Part shown: piece by piece, positions 36,803 through 45,516 of the stretch
How positions within the stretch are numbered: the stretch's first letter is position 1
How the letters are laid out: each line of letters opens with the position of its first letter
Source of the DNA: Gammaproteobacteria bacterium
Lineage (GTDB): Bacteria > Pseudomonadota > Gammaproteobacteria > Eutrophobiales > Eutrophobiaceae
NCBI GenBank assembly: GCA_012103475.1
Contig: WLWS01000001.1
Span: forward strand, 434,001-498,000
Reading direction: 5' to 3'
DNA length: 64,000 bases
Position numbers and translations under genes: made by a program
Notes under the pieces: model-generated
What the model saw: only the letters and a program-made list of their open reading frames with translations
Told to the model about the DNA's origin: nothing
Databases searched by the model: none

Positions 36803-37798
36803 TCACACACCCGGTTTAGGTATGTGCCCGAGCTGATTGAACATAGTCACAAACGCAGATAACTTTTCCTGTTGGTACTTTTCAATATCCCGGTCTTTAA
36901 AATGGTAATAGCCCTGCCCGGCATGCATACCCCTGTCTCCTCGGGCCATCATCTTGTCAACCGAAGGCGGTGGCGCATGTGCGGGAGAGTTAAGATTTTT
37001 AGCCAGACGATGACTGGCATAGAAATGGGTATCCAATCCACCGTAATCAATAAACTCCAGCAAGCCCATGGTTGTATAACGTGGTCCGAAACCACAGGTT
37101 ATGGCTTTATCAATTTCCTCCGCCGTGGCCACACCTTCATCAACCATGCGACAGGCTTCTGACATAACCAAAGACTGTAATCTTGGAATAATATATCCGG
37201 GTGTCGCCGCGCAGCGAACCGGTATCTTTCCAATACCTTCCAACAGCGCAAAGACCTCGTCCACCACCTTTTCCTCAGTTTTCGAACCCGGACTTATTTC
37301 AACCAGTGGGATTAAAAAAGCAGGGTTGAGAAAGTGTGCATTCAAAAAACGTTCGGGATGAGCAATAAAATCCTGTAACACGATGACCAGCATGCTGGAA
37401 GTTGTCGACAGTACGGCAACGTTTGATTGTGTATATTCTCCAATCAGTTTAAGTGCGGATTCTTTTGCCTCGAGTGTTTCCGGCACACCTTCGATGACGG
37501 CACCGGCGGCAGCCAATACATTAGCCGCATCTGATAAAGGTGCGACAGTGATCAGTTTCATGGCCTTGTCTATCTGCTCATTTTTGAGTACATCCATACT
37601 GGCCAATAATTCCAGATTTGTTCTGATCTCGCTGCGCGCAGTCTTTTCCAGTTTTTCAAAGTCAGCGGCACTTCGCTGTTTTACATCGAGCAGCGTGACC
37701 GGGTAGCCACCGAAAGCAAAAATGTGTCCGATTCCGCGGCCCATTCGACCAGCACCCACCGCAACGATTTGTGCTTTTGTTTTTAATTCGTTACTCAT
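36803..37798 (-). CDS. 3-hydroxyacyl-CoA/L-carnitine-type NAD dehydrogenase
   Basis: A 331-residue two-domain dehydrogenase. The N-terminal Rossmann fold begins IVAVGAGRMGRGIGHIFAFGG, and GVPETLEAKESALKLIGEY, LSTTSSMLVI and HFLNPAFLIPLVEISPG follow, with the C-terminal helical domain containing GYIIPRLQSLVMSEACRMVDEG. It belongs with 3-hydroxybutyryl-CoA and carnitine dehydrogenases. The usual N and S/T catalytic positions are seen, but the substrate is open. Its start overlaps the stop of the upstream opine-dehydrogenase-like gene by four bases. Confidence 0.87.
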   Translation of the reverse strand: MSNELKTKAQIVAVGAGRMGRGIGHIFAFGGYPVTLLDVKQRSAADFEKLEKTARSEIRTNLELLASMDVLKNEQIDKAMKLITVAPLSDAANVLAAAGAVIEGVPETLEAKESALKLIGEYTQSNVAVLSTTSSMLVIVLQDFIAHPERFLNAHFLNPAFLIPLVEISPGSKTEEKVVDEVFALLEGIGKIPVRCAATPGYIIPRLQSLVMSEACRMVDEGVATAEEIDKAITCGFGPRYTTMGLLEFIDYGGLDTHFYASHRLAKNLNSPAHAPPPSVDKMMARGDRGMHAGQGYYHFKDRDIEKYQQEKLSAFVTMFNQLGHIPKPGV

Positions 37799-38877
37799 AG
37801 TCCTTCCCTCAACATTGCAGACAGTGATGGCCAGTCAGGTTCCGAGAGGCCAAGGTTTTCCAGAGTTCGACCGCTAGCGCGAAAATCGCGACCGACTATC
37901 GCGCCTCCCATCGCCAGTAAACCTTTAGCAATGGGTGCCTCGATGCCAATGTAATCGGCGCAGGAGACAAATAGAGCCAGACCAAGCTCGACGTCCTCAA
38001 GCATGTATCGATGTTCGGTAAGGCTGATGTCTTCGCGCCAGTCATTACTGGCTTTCAGTTTTTTCAGAGCGTCACGTCCATACAGGGAAATCTCGCCGTC
38101 ATCACGATATTGATCCGCCAATGGAAAATGTGGTGCCATATACCCCAGTGCTTCACGTACCTTGATACGTTCCTGATCAAGTTTGTCAGCAACCGACCTC
38201 ACTGCCGCTTGCGTGCCTTCATTATGTATATCCCAACTATCGAAATGCTGCATGGGCGCTGCATTCATCATGATCAATGGCGGATGGATAATCGGGCCAT
38301 GATTGCAGAGCGCAGCACTAAGTCCATCTCCTACATCTTCAACCACCGCATAAGCCTGTTTGAGAATAGTGAAAGCGTGTTTAGCTTTCCGATAAGGAAT
38401 CACTCCGGTGGGTAAACGCGTCGCGTAGGCATTAATCGCCACGCAAGTCGGACTGCGTTTACGAGTCAGATAGGGTAAGGTGCCGGCTTCAGCAAAACTG
38501 ACATCCGCATTGTTTCCGGAGTCTTTCAGGGCTCTGGCAAAGACATAGGAGCCGAAACTGCCCGGCGGAAGAAAGACCACCTGATCATCCTGCAGGCAGG
38601 GTGCAAGTTGTTTTGCCAGTTGCTCATGGGAAGTGCCGGGTATCGGAATAACGATAAGATTTGCTTCCTTAACAGCGTCTGCCAGATCGCAGGTGACATG
38701 GGCAATCCTTATATCTCGTTCACCTTGCTCACTGAGTAAAGTAAGCGTACTCGATTCCAATAGGTCAGAAAAAGCCTCTCCATTTCGACGCCAGAAATAA
38801 ACTTCGTGCCCTTGATCACTTAAATCTGCCGCCGCTGCATAGGAACCATGTCCGCCACCCAATACCGCAATTTTCAA
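37795..38877 (-). CDS. NAD/NADP octopine/nopaline dehydrogenase family protein, TTG start
   Basis: A 360-residue protein. I put the start at TTG 38877, which gives MKIAVLGGGHGSYAAAADL and has GGAG about eight bases upstream. The alternative longer frame from 38919 adds residues without family character. The N-terminal NAD domain is followed by the opine dehydrogenase catalytic domain with PPLIMMNAAPMQHFD (catalytic region) and ALGYMAPHFPLADQY. The family reversibly joins or splits an amino acid and a keto acid. With the next gene it forms a two-gene unit convergent with the GMC operon. Confidence 0.85.
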   Translation of the reverse strand: MKIAVLGGGHGSYAAAADLSDQGHEVYFWRRNGEAFSDLLESSTLTLLSEQGERDIRIAHVTCDLADAVKEANLIVIPIPGTSHEQLAKQLAPCLQDDQVVFLPPGSFGSYVFARALKDSGNNADVSFAEAGTLPYLTRKRSPTCVAINAYATRLPTGVIPYRKAKHAFTILKQAYAVVEDVGDGLSAALCNHGPIIHPPLIMMNAAPMQHFDSWDIHNEGTQAAVRSVADKLDQERIKVREALGYMAPHFPLADQYRDDGEISLYGRDALKKLKASNDWREDISLTEHRYMLEDVELGLALFVSCADYIGIEAPIAKGLLAMGGAIVGRDFRASGRTLENLGLSEPDWPSLSAMLREGL

Positions 38878-38931
38878 AATCAGACTCCACTTATTTATTA
38901 AGGTTACAAACTTTAACAAAGTCTCTGAAAA

Positions 38932-38947
38932 TTGTATCGCTATACAA
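38932..38947. promoter_or_regulatory. Inverted repeat between the opine dehydrogenase and LuxR genes
   Basis: TTGTAT and ATACAA form a perfect 6-bp dyad with CGCT between them, in the 98-base gap between two divergent genes. Its place fits an operator, possibly for the LuxR-type protein encoded to the right. No experimental analogue is recognised. Confidence 0.35.
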
Positions 38948-38975
38948 GCGAATATCTCTCAGCAATAATGCAGTA

Positions 38976-41672
38976 ATGGAAAAACGTTTTGCGCCCTGGT
39001 TATTAAGCTCCAAAGTTTCACCTCCACGTATTTCAATTAATGCGAGTCGCCGTGACAATCTTCTCGATTTATTGTCAGCTAATATCGACAAACGTGTTGT
39101 CCTGCTGGAAGCCCCTGCAGGCTTTGGAAAAACCCTCTTACTTTCACAATGGCGTGAGGTGCTGAGACTTGAAGGTAATACGGTCGCCTGGCTTTCTGTC
39201 AGTGGCAACGATCAGCCTGACATTTTACTTCCCTATATCGCCTTTGCCTTACATCAGGTCGGACTGGATACCGAAGAAACCGGACTGCTTTCACCGAATT
39301 ACAACCAGAGCGATTTATCCTATCTGCTAAGCGGCCTGCTTAAATATATCGAACAACATGCGGGAAAATGCATTCTGGTTTTCGATGATTTCGAAAACAT
39401 CCCTGATGATTCTCTGTCCTCGATAATAAACGTACTCCTGCGTTTACAGGTCGCTAATCTGCAATTGGTCTTTGCCTGTCGTAAAAATCCAGGCATGTCA
39501 CTATCCAGTCTCGCAGTTGAAGGCAATGTATTAAGTATTGGTCCGCAACAACTAGTGTTTGATAAAAATGAAATCGATCATTTTTTTAATCACAGCTTTG
39601 CTCATCGCGACATCGATAGAATAATTGAACGCACAGGAGGTTGGCCGGTAGCGCTTCAGTTAATTAGATCGTTTGGGGCTGACTCAGCTGACTCGACAAA
39701 CCGACTGGATATCAACTCCTCGGAAAAACTGATCTCTGAATATTTTCAGGAACAGTTGTTCGATAATCTTCGGGAAGAAGAAAAAACTTTTCTTTTACAA
39801 ACTTCGATACTGGATATCGTTACTGTCGACTGTGCTGACACTATCAGAGAAAGCAATGACTCGCTTGCAATCATACACGGCCTGGATTATCTCGAAGGTA
39901 TTTTCTCCTCACTGGAAGAAGACCAGGATTCCTGGCGCGTACATCCGCTGGTAAGAGAGTATTTAGTCAACAGCCTGAAAGACTCTTCCTTGAAGGACTA
40001 TCAGAACTTGTGTCTGAAAGCAGCTGAATGGATGGCAAACAATGAACGCGGTCTCGAAGCCATGCGCTACGCACTAACTGCAGGTGATCCCGCTTACGCT
40101 GCAGAAGTACTCGAGCAGATGGGCGGCATCATGTTATGGATAAAAGAGGGCATGGCACGCCTGACCACCGGTCTGAACTTACTTGAAGGTTTCGAACTGA
40201 AACAACACCCGCGTATTCAGCTTGGTCGTTGTCTGGTTCATATGAAAACAGGCGACATGAATTCGGCACGCAAGTCCTATGATCTGGCAAAAGAGGTTTC
40301 CGCTAATTTTGATTCCGACCGGCCGGGCGGAAACGATACCCAGTTGAAAATCGAAAGTTATTCCTTACAAATTATGATGGCTGAATACGGCTGTGCACCG
40401 GACAACCCGATCCTGCCCGATACCGCCTTTACCTTTATGCTGGATAACACAAATACTGAACCGACCATTCATGGCTACATAAAAACACTGCAATGCTTAA
40501 GCTCGCTGCAGATAGGTGACTTCGACAATTGTATAAAACATGGACAGGAAGCGATCAAGGGCTACCTGAAAGGTCATTCACTTTATGGCGAACTGTATAT
40601 TTATTTTTACTTTGGCATGGCTGAACTTGCCAGAGGCAATACCGCCGAGGCCTTAAAACAATATAACAAGGCAACGCAAACGATACAGTCGGGTTTTCCC
40701 GGCGACACTGGTCTGAAACTTCTCGGCAATGCCGTTCTTGGCGAGTACTACTGGGAACTTGGCGATTACAGTAAGGCAAAGAAACATATTAGTCAGGTCA
40801 TCACCAACACGGCTGAGATGGAATCCTATTTCGATATCTATATGGCGGCCTACCAGACTTCGATCTCTTTTCTTCTCTATGAAAAGGGCTTGAAAGAAGC
40901 ACTCAGTTTTATAGACGACGCACTAAGGCATGCGAAAAAACAATCATTAGATCGACTGGAAGATTTTCTACTCTGTAATCAGCTTAGTATTCTATACCTG
41001 TCTGACTCAGTCGAAGTCGCGCTCGAGTTGGCGGACAACAATCCCATTACTTTTTCGCCGGATGAAAAACTTGAAAAACTTAGCTGGCGTGAAATTGAAG
41101 CCATCAGCCTTACTCTGGCGCGAATTGCCCGCATGCGCGGTGATCATCACGCGATGAACAACACGCTAGAGCACTTAATCCTGCTTGCTCGAAAAACCAA
41201 CAACCAACGCCTGTTAATCAACCTGGAGGTTCAGGTAGCGCTTAACCAGATGACATTAGATGAGGAAGAAAAAGCGATAGATGCTTTGTCAAAAGCTTTG
41301 CAACTGGCTGGTCAGGGTAACTATATGCGACCCTTCCTGAACGAGCAGAGATTTCTTTCTTCAATATACGAACCCACTTCGGTGTCCATGCAGGATTCAA
41401 GCTCTCCTGCAGAGGGTCTCAAGCTGCTGGAGCAACTTATTCAAAGTGAGACCAGACAAACAACGATCACAGGAGACACAAATAAATTCAGTGAGCGCGA
41501 GATACAAATTCTCTCAGAGTTATCGCAAGGACAGGCCGACAAGCTAATCGCCCGCCAGACCGGTTTAAGTGCACATGGCGTGCGCTATCACCTCAAGAAT
41601 ATCTACGCCAAGATGGGCGTTGAAAATCGGGTGCAGGCAATCAGCCGGGCCCGTGAAATGGGACTGCTGTAG
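38976..41672 (+). CDS. MalT-like LuxR-family ATP-binding regulator (LAL type)
   Basis: An 898-residue transcription activator. Residues 46-53 form a Walker A motif (EAPAGFGKTLLLSQW), Walker B is CILVFDDFEN near residue 135, and the winged-helix region lies near residue 300. A long TPR-like solenoid spans roughly residues 350-820, and the LuxR HTH is at the C-terminus (FSEREIQILSELSQGQADK, LSAHGVRYHLKNIYAKMGV). This is the STAND architecture of MalT, in which ligand and ATP drive oligomerisation. Candidate targets are the divergent opine-dehydrogenase unit and the operons on either side. Confidence 0.93.
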   Translation: MEKRFAPWLLSSKVSPPRISINASRRDNLLDLLSANIDKRVVLLEAPAGFGKTLLLSQWREVLRLEGNTVAWLSVSGNDQPDILLPYIAFALHQVGLDTEETGLLSPNYNQSDLSYLLSGLLKYIEQHAGKCILVFDDFENIPDDSLSSIINVLLRLQVANLQLVFACRKNPGMSLSSLAVEGNVLSIGPQQLVFDKNEIDHFFNHSFAHRDIDRIIERTGGWPVALQLIRSFGADSADSTNRLDINSSEKLISEYFQEQLFDNLREEEKTFLLQTSILDIVTVDCADTIRESNDSLAIIHGLDYLEGIFSSLEEDQDSWRVHPLVREYLVNSLKDSSLKDYQNLCLKAAEWMANNERGLEAMRYALTAGDPAYAAEVLEQMGGIMLWIKEGMARLTTGLNLLEGFELKQHPRIQLGRCLVHMKTGDMNSARKSYDLAKEVSANFDSDRPGGNDTQLKIESYSLQIMMAEYGCAPDNPILPDTAFTFMLDNTNTEPTIHGYIKTLQCLSSLQIGDFDNCIKHGQEAIKGYLKGHSLYGELYIYFYFGMAELARGNTAEALKQYNKATQTIQSGFPGDTGLKLLGNAVLGEYYWELGDYSKAKKHISQVITNTAEMESYFDIYMAAYQTSISFLLYEKGLKEALSFIDDALRHAKKQSLDRLEDFLLCNQLSILYLSDSVEVALELADNNPITFSPDEKLEKLSWREIEAISLTLARIARMRGDHHAMNNTLEHLILLARKTNNQRLLINLEVQVALNQMTLDEEEKAIDALSKALQLAGQGNYMRPFLNEQRFLSSIYEPTSVSMQDSSSPAEGLKLLEQLIQSETRQTTITGDTNKFSEREIQILSELSQGQADKLIARQTGLSAHGVRYHLKNIYAKMGVENRVQAISRAREMGLL

Positions 41673-41760
41673 TAACTGATCTGTCGGATGATCTTACACT
41701 TTCACCACTTATTACAACTCAAAATACCTCAAGCTATTGTTTTTATTAAGTTATTAAATA

Positions 41761-41776
41761 TGGCGCGAGACTTGCC
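41761..41776 (+). promoter_or_regulatory. Sigma-54 (-24/-12) promoter of the PEP-CTERM gene
   Basis: TGGCGCGAGACTTGCC matches the sigma-54 consensus TGGCRYR-N4-TTGCW at nearly every position, with GG at 41762-41763 and GC at 41774-41775 exactly ten bases apart. It lies 52 bases before the ATG at 41828, so transcription would start near 41787. PEP-CTERM genes are known to be under sigma-54 control with PrsK/PrsR in several proteobacteria, which supports the call. Confidence 0.75.
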
Positions 41777-41827
41777 TAGTAGTGTCCTATTGCAAGAAAT
41801 CTAAAAAAAGTAGAACAGGGTAAGCTC

Positions 41828-42565
41828 ATGAAACTGATTAAATATGCTTTAACAATAGCACTAATTTCTGCCACACAACTGGTCTCAGCGGGACCCTTGT
41901 ATGATGGTACCTATAATATTTCGAATGCCGGCAGTACTGTTTATAACAGAGGCATCTGGACAAATGTTGGTTCATTCACGACGGTTTCCGGGACTTTTGA
42001 TGTAACAGGAACTTCTGCCGGGTTTGCCGGAGACGTATTCAGAGCTTCACTTGGTGCTGGCGGCGGCGGTTTGACTTTTTCAGTCAACATGACCCACAGA
42101 TGCACCAGTGAAGTGAGCAATGCCGGCGGTAATTCAGTTTCCATAGACGATAATGGCGCAGCCGGATGTAATGGCATGATCAACCAGCCTACGGGCGGCG
42201 CGGTAAGCGGCTCAGAAGCTGACGGTAATATCTAGGATTTCTGGGACTGGTCTCTATCACAGCTTCTCGGTTACGGATCGCTTGACGGTTTGACCATTGA
42301 TATTTCACAGGCGCCAACCAACTTAAGTAAACCTTTCCGCGTTGGTATCGGGGCAGACTGGGATGATGAACTTGAACTTGGTGCATCTGGCTGGATTAGC
42401 CTTGGCGCCAAAACATGTGAAGCCGGTAAGAATTGCAATAACACGAACTTCAACCCGGGTTCTGCGGATTTCAACTTCCAGTTTACCGCTGTACCGGAAC
42501 CAACCAGCCTGTCCTTACTGGGCCTCGCTCTGTTGGGATTCGGCTTTACTCGTCGACCTAAGTAA
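41828..42565 (+). pseudogene. PEP-CTERM surface protein interrupted by an in-frame TAG
   Basis: Codons 1-135 encode a signal peptide (MKLIKYALTIALISATQLVSA) and a glycine/serine/asparagine-rich secreted domain. TAG at 42233-42235 is codon 136, and the same frame then continues for 109 codons (DFWDWSLSQLLGYGSLDG) to a textbook PEP-CTERM tail: VPEPTSLSLLGLALLGFGF plus a basic end. Intact, it would be about 245 residues, sorted by exosortase and released or anchored outside the cell. The flanking promoter and terminator are intact. Either a recent nonsense mutation, suppression or sequence error is possible. No exosortase gene is in the window. Confidence 0.85.
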
Positions 42566-42590
42566 CACCCGGAGTTTTGCGTTAATAAAC

Positions 42591-42622
42591 GCCGCTTGTC
42601 CGAAAGGACAGGCGGCTTTTTT
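42591..42622 (+). terminator. Rho-independent terminator after the PEP-CTERM gene
   Basis: GCCGCTTGTCC at 42591-42601 pairs with GGACAGGCGGC at 42606-42616, with one G-T, around a GAAA tetraloop, and is followed by six T. It is a strong intrinsic terminator that separates this monocistron from the hydantoinase cluster. Confidence 0.95.
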
Positions 42623-42680
42623 ATTTGTCTGGGTCTGTATTGCATCACTCCTGAGGATAAGTCACTGATATATAAAGAAA

Positions 42681-42696
42681 CTACTAATATCAGTAG
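42681..42696. promoter_or_regulatory. Near-palindrome upstream of the hydantoinase cluster
   Basis: CTACTAATATCAGTAG reads the same on both strands at 14 of 16 positions. Its right half overlaps a second dyad (ACTGATAT at 42664-42671, ATATCAGT at 42687-42694). It is 107 bases before the first gene of the cluster and could be an operator. No cluster-specific regulator gene is adjacent other than the LuxR protein at 38976. Confidence 0.35.
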
Positions 42697-42802
42697 TTGC
42701 ATCGATGTCACAATCCGGAATTCCTACTTTTCTAATGCCTTTTCAATAGCTTACTGACTCGCTACATTCACATCCCTGATCTTTTCCGTGAACTACTAAC
42801 TA

Positions 42803-44347
42803 ATGAGAATAGGTGTCGATGTCGGTGGTACGAATACTGACGCTGTCCTGATAGACGGCGAAACCGTACTCGCCAGTCATAAAGCCCCGACTTCGGCAAA
42901 TGTCAGTGATGGCATCATTAACGCCATCACCAATGTGCTTGAGCAATCCTCCGTCTCTCCAGACAAAATCCTAAGCGTCATGGTCGGCACTACCCACTTC
43001 ACCAACGCCTTTGTCGAGCGCAAGGGTTTGCTGGAAGTTGCAGTTATTCGCCTGGCTCTGCCCGCCAGTCGTGGTTTGCCGCCGATGATCGACTGGCCGG
43101 AAGACATCGCCAGCACTATCGGTAAACAACACTATCTCGTGAAAGGCGGTTATGAATTTGATGGTCGCCATATATCCGAACTGGATGAAGAGGCCATTGC
43201 AACGGCGGCTAAAGAGATAAAACAAAAAGGCTTAAAAGCCATTGCTATAAGCTGTGTGTTCTCGCCGGTAAATTCGGCTATGGAAGAACGCGCGCAGGAA
43301 ATCGTATTAAACATCATCCCTGATGCGGAGATAACTATTTCATCACGCATCGGTAGAATCGGTTTACTGGAGCGCGAGAATGCGGCCATCATGAATGCCA
43401 GCCTCGCCGATCTTTCCAGTAAGGTTGTTGAATCATTCCGTCGGGCACTGACCGAGTTAAAAATCTCTGCGCCGTTTTTCATCAGCCAGAACGATGGCAC
43501 CCTGATGAGCGCGGACTTTGTTGAAAAACATCCGGTGCTGACCTTCGCATCCGGCCCAACCAACAGCATGCGCGGTGCGGCCTATTTATCCGAATTGAAA
43601 AACGCACTGGTTGTCGACATCGGCGGCACCACCACCGATGCAGGTATGCTCATTAACGGCTTCCCACGCGAATCTTCAGTCTCCGTTGACATAGGCGGCG
43701 TGCGAACAAACTTTCGTATGCCCGACATTCTGGCATTGGGTCTGGGTGGTGGTAGTCTGGTCAAGATCAATGGCAATGTCAGCGTTGGTCCTCAGTCCGT
43801 TGGCTACCAGTTAACTGAGAAAGCCAGAGTATTTGGTGGCGATGAACTGACCGCATCCGATATCGCCGTTGCAGCAGGCTATGCGGAAATGGGCGATGCT
43901 TCCAAAGTAGTCGATCTTGATGAAACTATGCTTGCTGCAGCCGTTGATGCCATTCACCAGATAATTAACGTTGGTGTAGACCGAATGAAAACCAGCGCCG
44001 AAGCAATACCGGTTATCCTTGTTGGCGGCGGTGCTGTACTTGTCAGAGATAAAATTCCTGGCACGTCGGAAGTCATCGTGCCGGAACATGCTGCCGTTGC
44101 GAATGCGATTGGCGCCTCAATTGCCCAGGTCGGTGGTGAAGTAGACAAAGTGTTTTCCTATGACAATGGCGGGCGCGAAGTGGTTATTGAAGGAGCGAAA
44201 GAAGAAGCACGGCAGCTGGCTATAAAAGCCGGTGCCAATCCCGATTCTATTGAAATCATCGATTTTGAAGAACTACCGCTGCAGTACGTGCCGGGTAATT
44301 CAGTCAGGTTGCGAGCAAAAGCTGCGGGAGAATTAATACTCTCATGA
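42803..44347 (+). CDS. Short HyuA-type hydantoinase/oxoprolinase subunit
   Basis: A 514-residue ASKHA-fold protein. The first phosphate motif is IGVDVGGTNTDAVLID (residues 3-18) and the second is VVDIGGTTTDAGMLI near residue 270, with LALGLGGGSLVKING between. HyuA-type proteins use ATP to activate a ring carbonyl for hydrolysis in 5-oxoprolinase, N-methylhydantoinase and related carboxylases. It is shorter than the 680-residue homologue at 52415 because it lacks the long C-terminal part. It overlaps the DUF917 gene by four bases, a pairing seen widely, so the two probably form one enzyme. Confidence 0.88.
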   Translation: MRIGVDVGGTNTDAVLIDGETVLASHKAPTSANVSDGIINAITNVLEQSSVSPDKILSVMVGTTHFTNAFVERKGLLEVAVIRLALPASRGLPPMIDWPEDIASTIGKQHYLVKGGYEFDGRHISELDEEAIATAAKEIKQKGLKAIAISCVFSPVNSAMEERAQEIVLNIIPDAEITISSRIGRIGLLERENAAIMNASLADLSSKVVESFRRALTELKISAPFFISQNDGTLMSADFVEKHPVLTFASGPTNSMRGAAYLSELKNALVVDIGGTTTDAGMLINGFPRESSVSVDIGGVRTNFRMPDILALGLGGGSLVKINGNVSVGPQSVGYQLTEKARVFGGDELTASDIAVAAGYAEMGDASKVVDLDETMLAAAVDAIHQIINVGVDRMKTSAEAIPVILVGGGAVLVRDKIPGTSEVIVPEHAAVANAIGASIAQVGGEVDKVFSYDNGGREVVIEGAKEEARQLAIKAGANPDSIEIIDFEELPLQYVPGNSVRLRAKAAGELILS

Positions 44348-45468
44348 GCCAGCCGGTAGAAAAAATGAATAACAAGTTGAGCGTCGAAGATCTTGAAGAT
44401 CTCGCTCAGGGCGCTGCCTTTCTTGGTACCGGCGGTGGTGGCGATCCCTATATCGGCATGTTACTGGCGCGCCATGCCATTGAAGAATTCGGTATGCCGG
44501 AGATTATCGAGCCCGAAGATCTAGACGATGATGCCACAGTTTTTACCTCCACCATGCTTGGCGCACCAACTGTACTGGTTGAGAAAGCCGCCTCTGGTGA
44601 CGACATCGATTTATCCATCAACAAACTGGCTCAGTTTATTGGTAAAAAGCCCGATGCCATTTCACCGATTGAAATCGGTGGCATGAATTCAATGATTCCG
44701 ATTTGTGCTGCAGCAAGAATGGGACTGCCGCTGGTCAATAGCGACGGGATGGGTCGCGCTTTTCCCGAAATCCAGATGGTTACTTATAATGTATATGGTG
44801 TACCAACAACACCTGCGGTAATTGTCGATGAGCATCTGGAAAGTGTGATCGTCGAAACCAGTGAAGCCAAACGCGCTGAAGATTTAATTCGCGTTTGCGC
44901 CATTCAAATGGGTTTAAGTGTGATGATCAGTTGTTACCCGCTTACCGGAAAACAGGTCAAAAACTATGGCGTCAGTGGCACCATCGGTATTGCGCTTGGT
45001 ATTGGCCGGGCACTGGTGGAAGGTCGTAAACGAGGCGAGCCGGTACAGGCGATGATGGACCTTCTCAGGTCAACGAAATATTACAACCATTGTGTCGAGC
45101 TGTTTGATGGCAAAGTAACTGATCTGCGTCGGGAGACGACTCGTGGTTTTTCAATCGGGCACTGTCACATCGAGGCTATCGATGGAAGTGGTGACCTGCT
45201 GCAACTTGAATTTCAAAATGAGCATCTGGTGGCAAGACTTAACGGTAATACCGTCGCCATTGTTCCGGATCTTATTTCTGTCGTGGATCGGGAAACCGGC
45301 CAGACCATTACCACCGAAGGCCTGGCCTATGGTCAGAGGGTCAAAGTTATTGGTACCAGTGCTGCACCGGTAATGCGCACGCCCGAGTCGCTGGCGGTCT
45401 TTGGACCTCATGCATTTGGGATTGAAGAAGAATTTTTACGTATTGAAGAGATTCACAACCTTGTTTAG
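44344..45468 (+). CDS. DUF917 protein (S-methyl-thiohydantoin desulfurase family)
   Basis: A 374-residue protein with the family N-terminus LEDLAQGAAFLGTGGGGDPYIG, then SPIEIGGMNSMIPICAAARMGLPLVNSDGMGRAFPE and a C-terminal beta domain. PF06032, formerly DUF917, is now named for a member that removes sulfur from S-methyl thiohydantoins in bacterial thiohistidine breakdown. Whether this protein does so is not shown. It is translationally coupled to the short HyuA, and a TonB receptor gene follows after 48 bases. Confidence 0.85.
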   Translation: MSQPVEKMNNKLSVEDLEDLAQGAAFLGTGGGGDPYIGMLLARHAIEEFGMPEIIEPEDLDDDATVFTSTMLGAPTVLVEKAASGDDIDLSINKLAQFIGKKPDAISPIEIGGMNSMIPICAAARMGLPLVNSDGMGRAFPEIQMVTYNVYGVPTTPAVIVDEHLESVIVETSEAKRAEDLIRVCAIQMGLSVMISCYPLTGKQVKNYGVSGTIGIALGIGRALVEGRKRGEPVQAMMDLLRSTKYYNHCVELFDGKVTDLRRETTRGFSIGHCHIEAIDGSGDLLQLEFQNEHLVARLNGNTVAIVPDLISVVDRETGQTITTEGLAYGQRVKVIGTSAAPVMRTPESLAVFGPHAFGIEEEFLRIEEIHNLV

Positions 45469-45516
45469 AGTTATATTAGTAGCTTAATCGCAACAACTGC
45501 GTCATTGGAGGAGAGT

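Noticed and set aside
42290..42565. A separate 91-residue PEP-CTERM protein
   Set aside because: It is in the same frame as the preceding gene, homology-like sequence fills the space directly after the TAG, and it has no signal peptide of its own.
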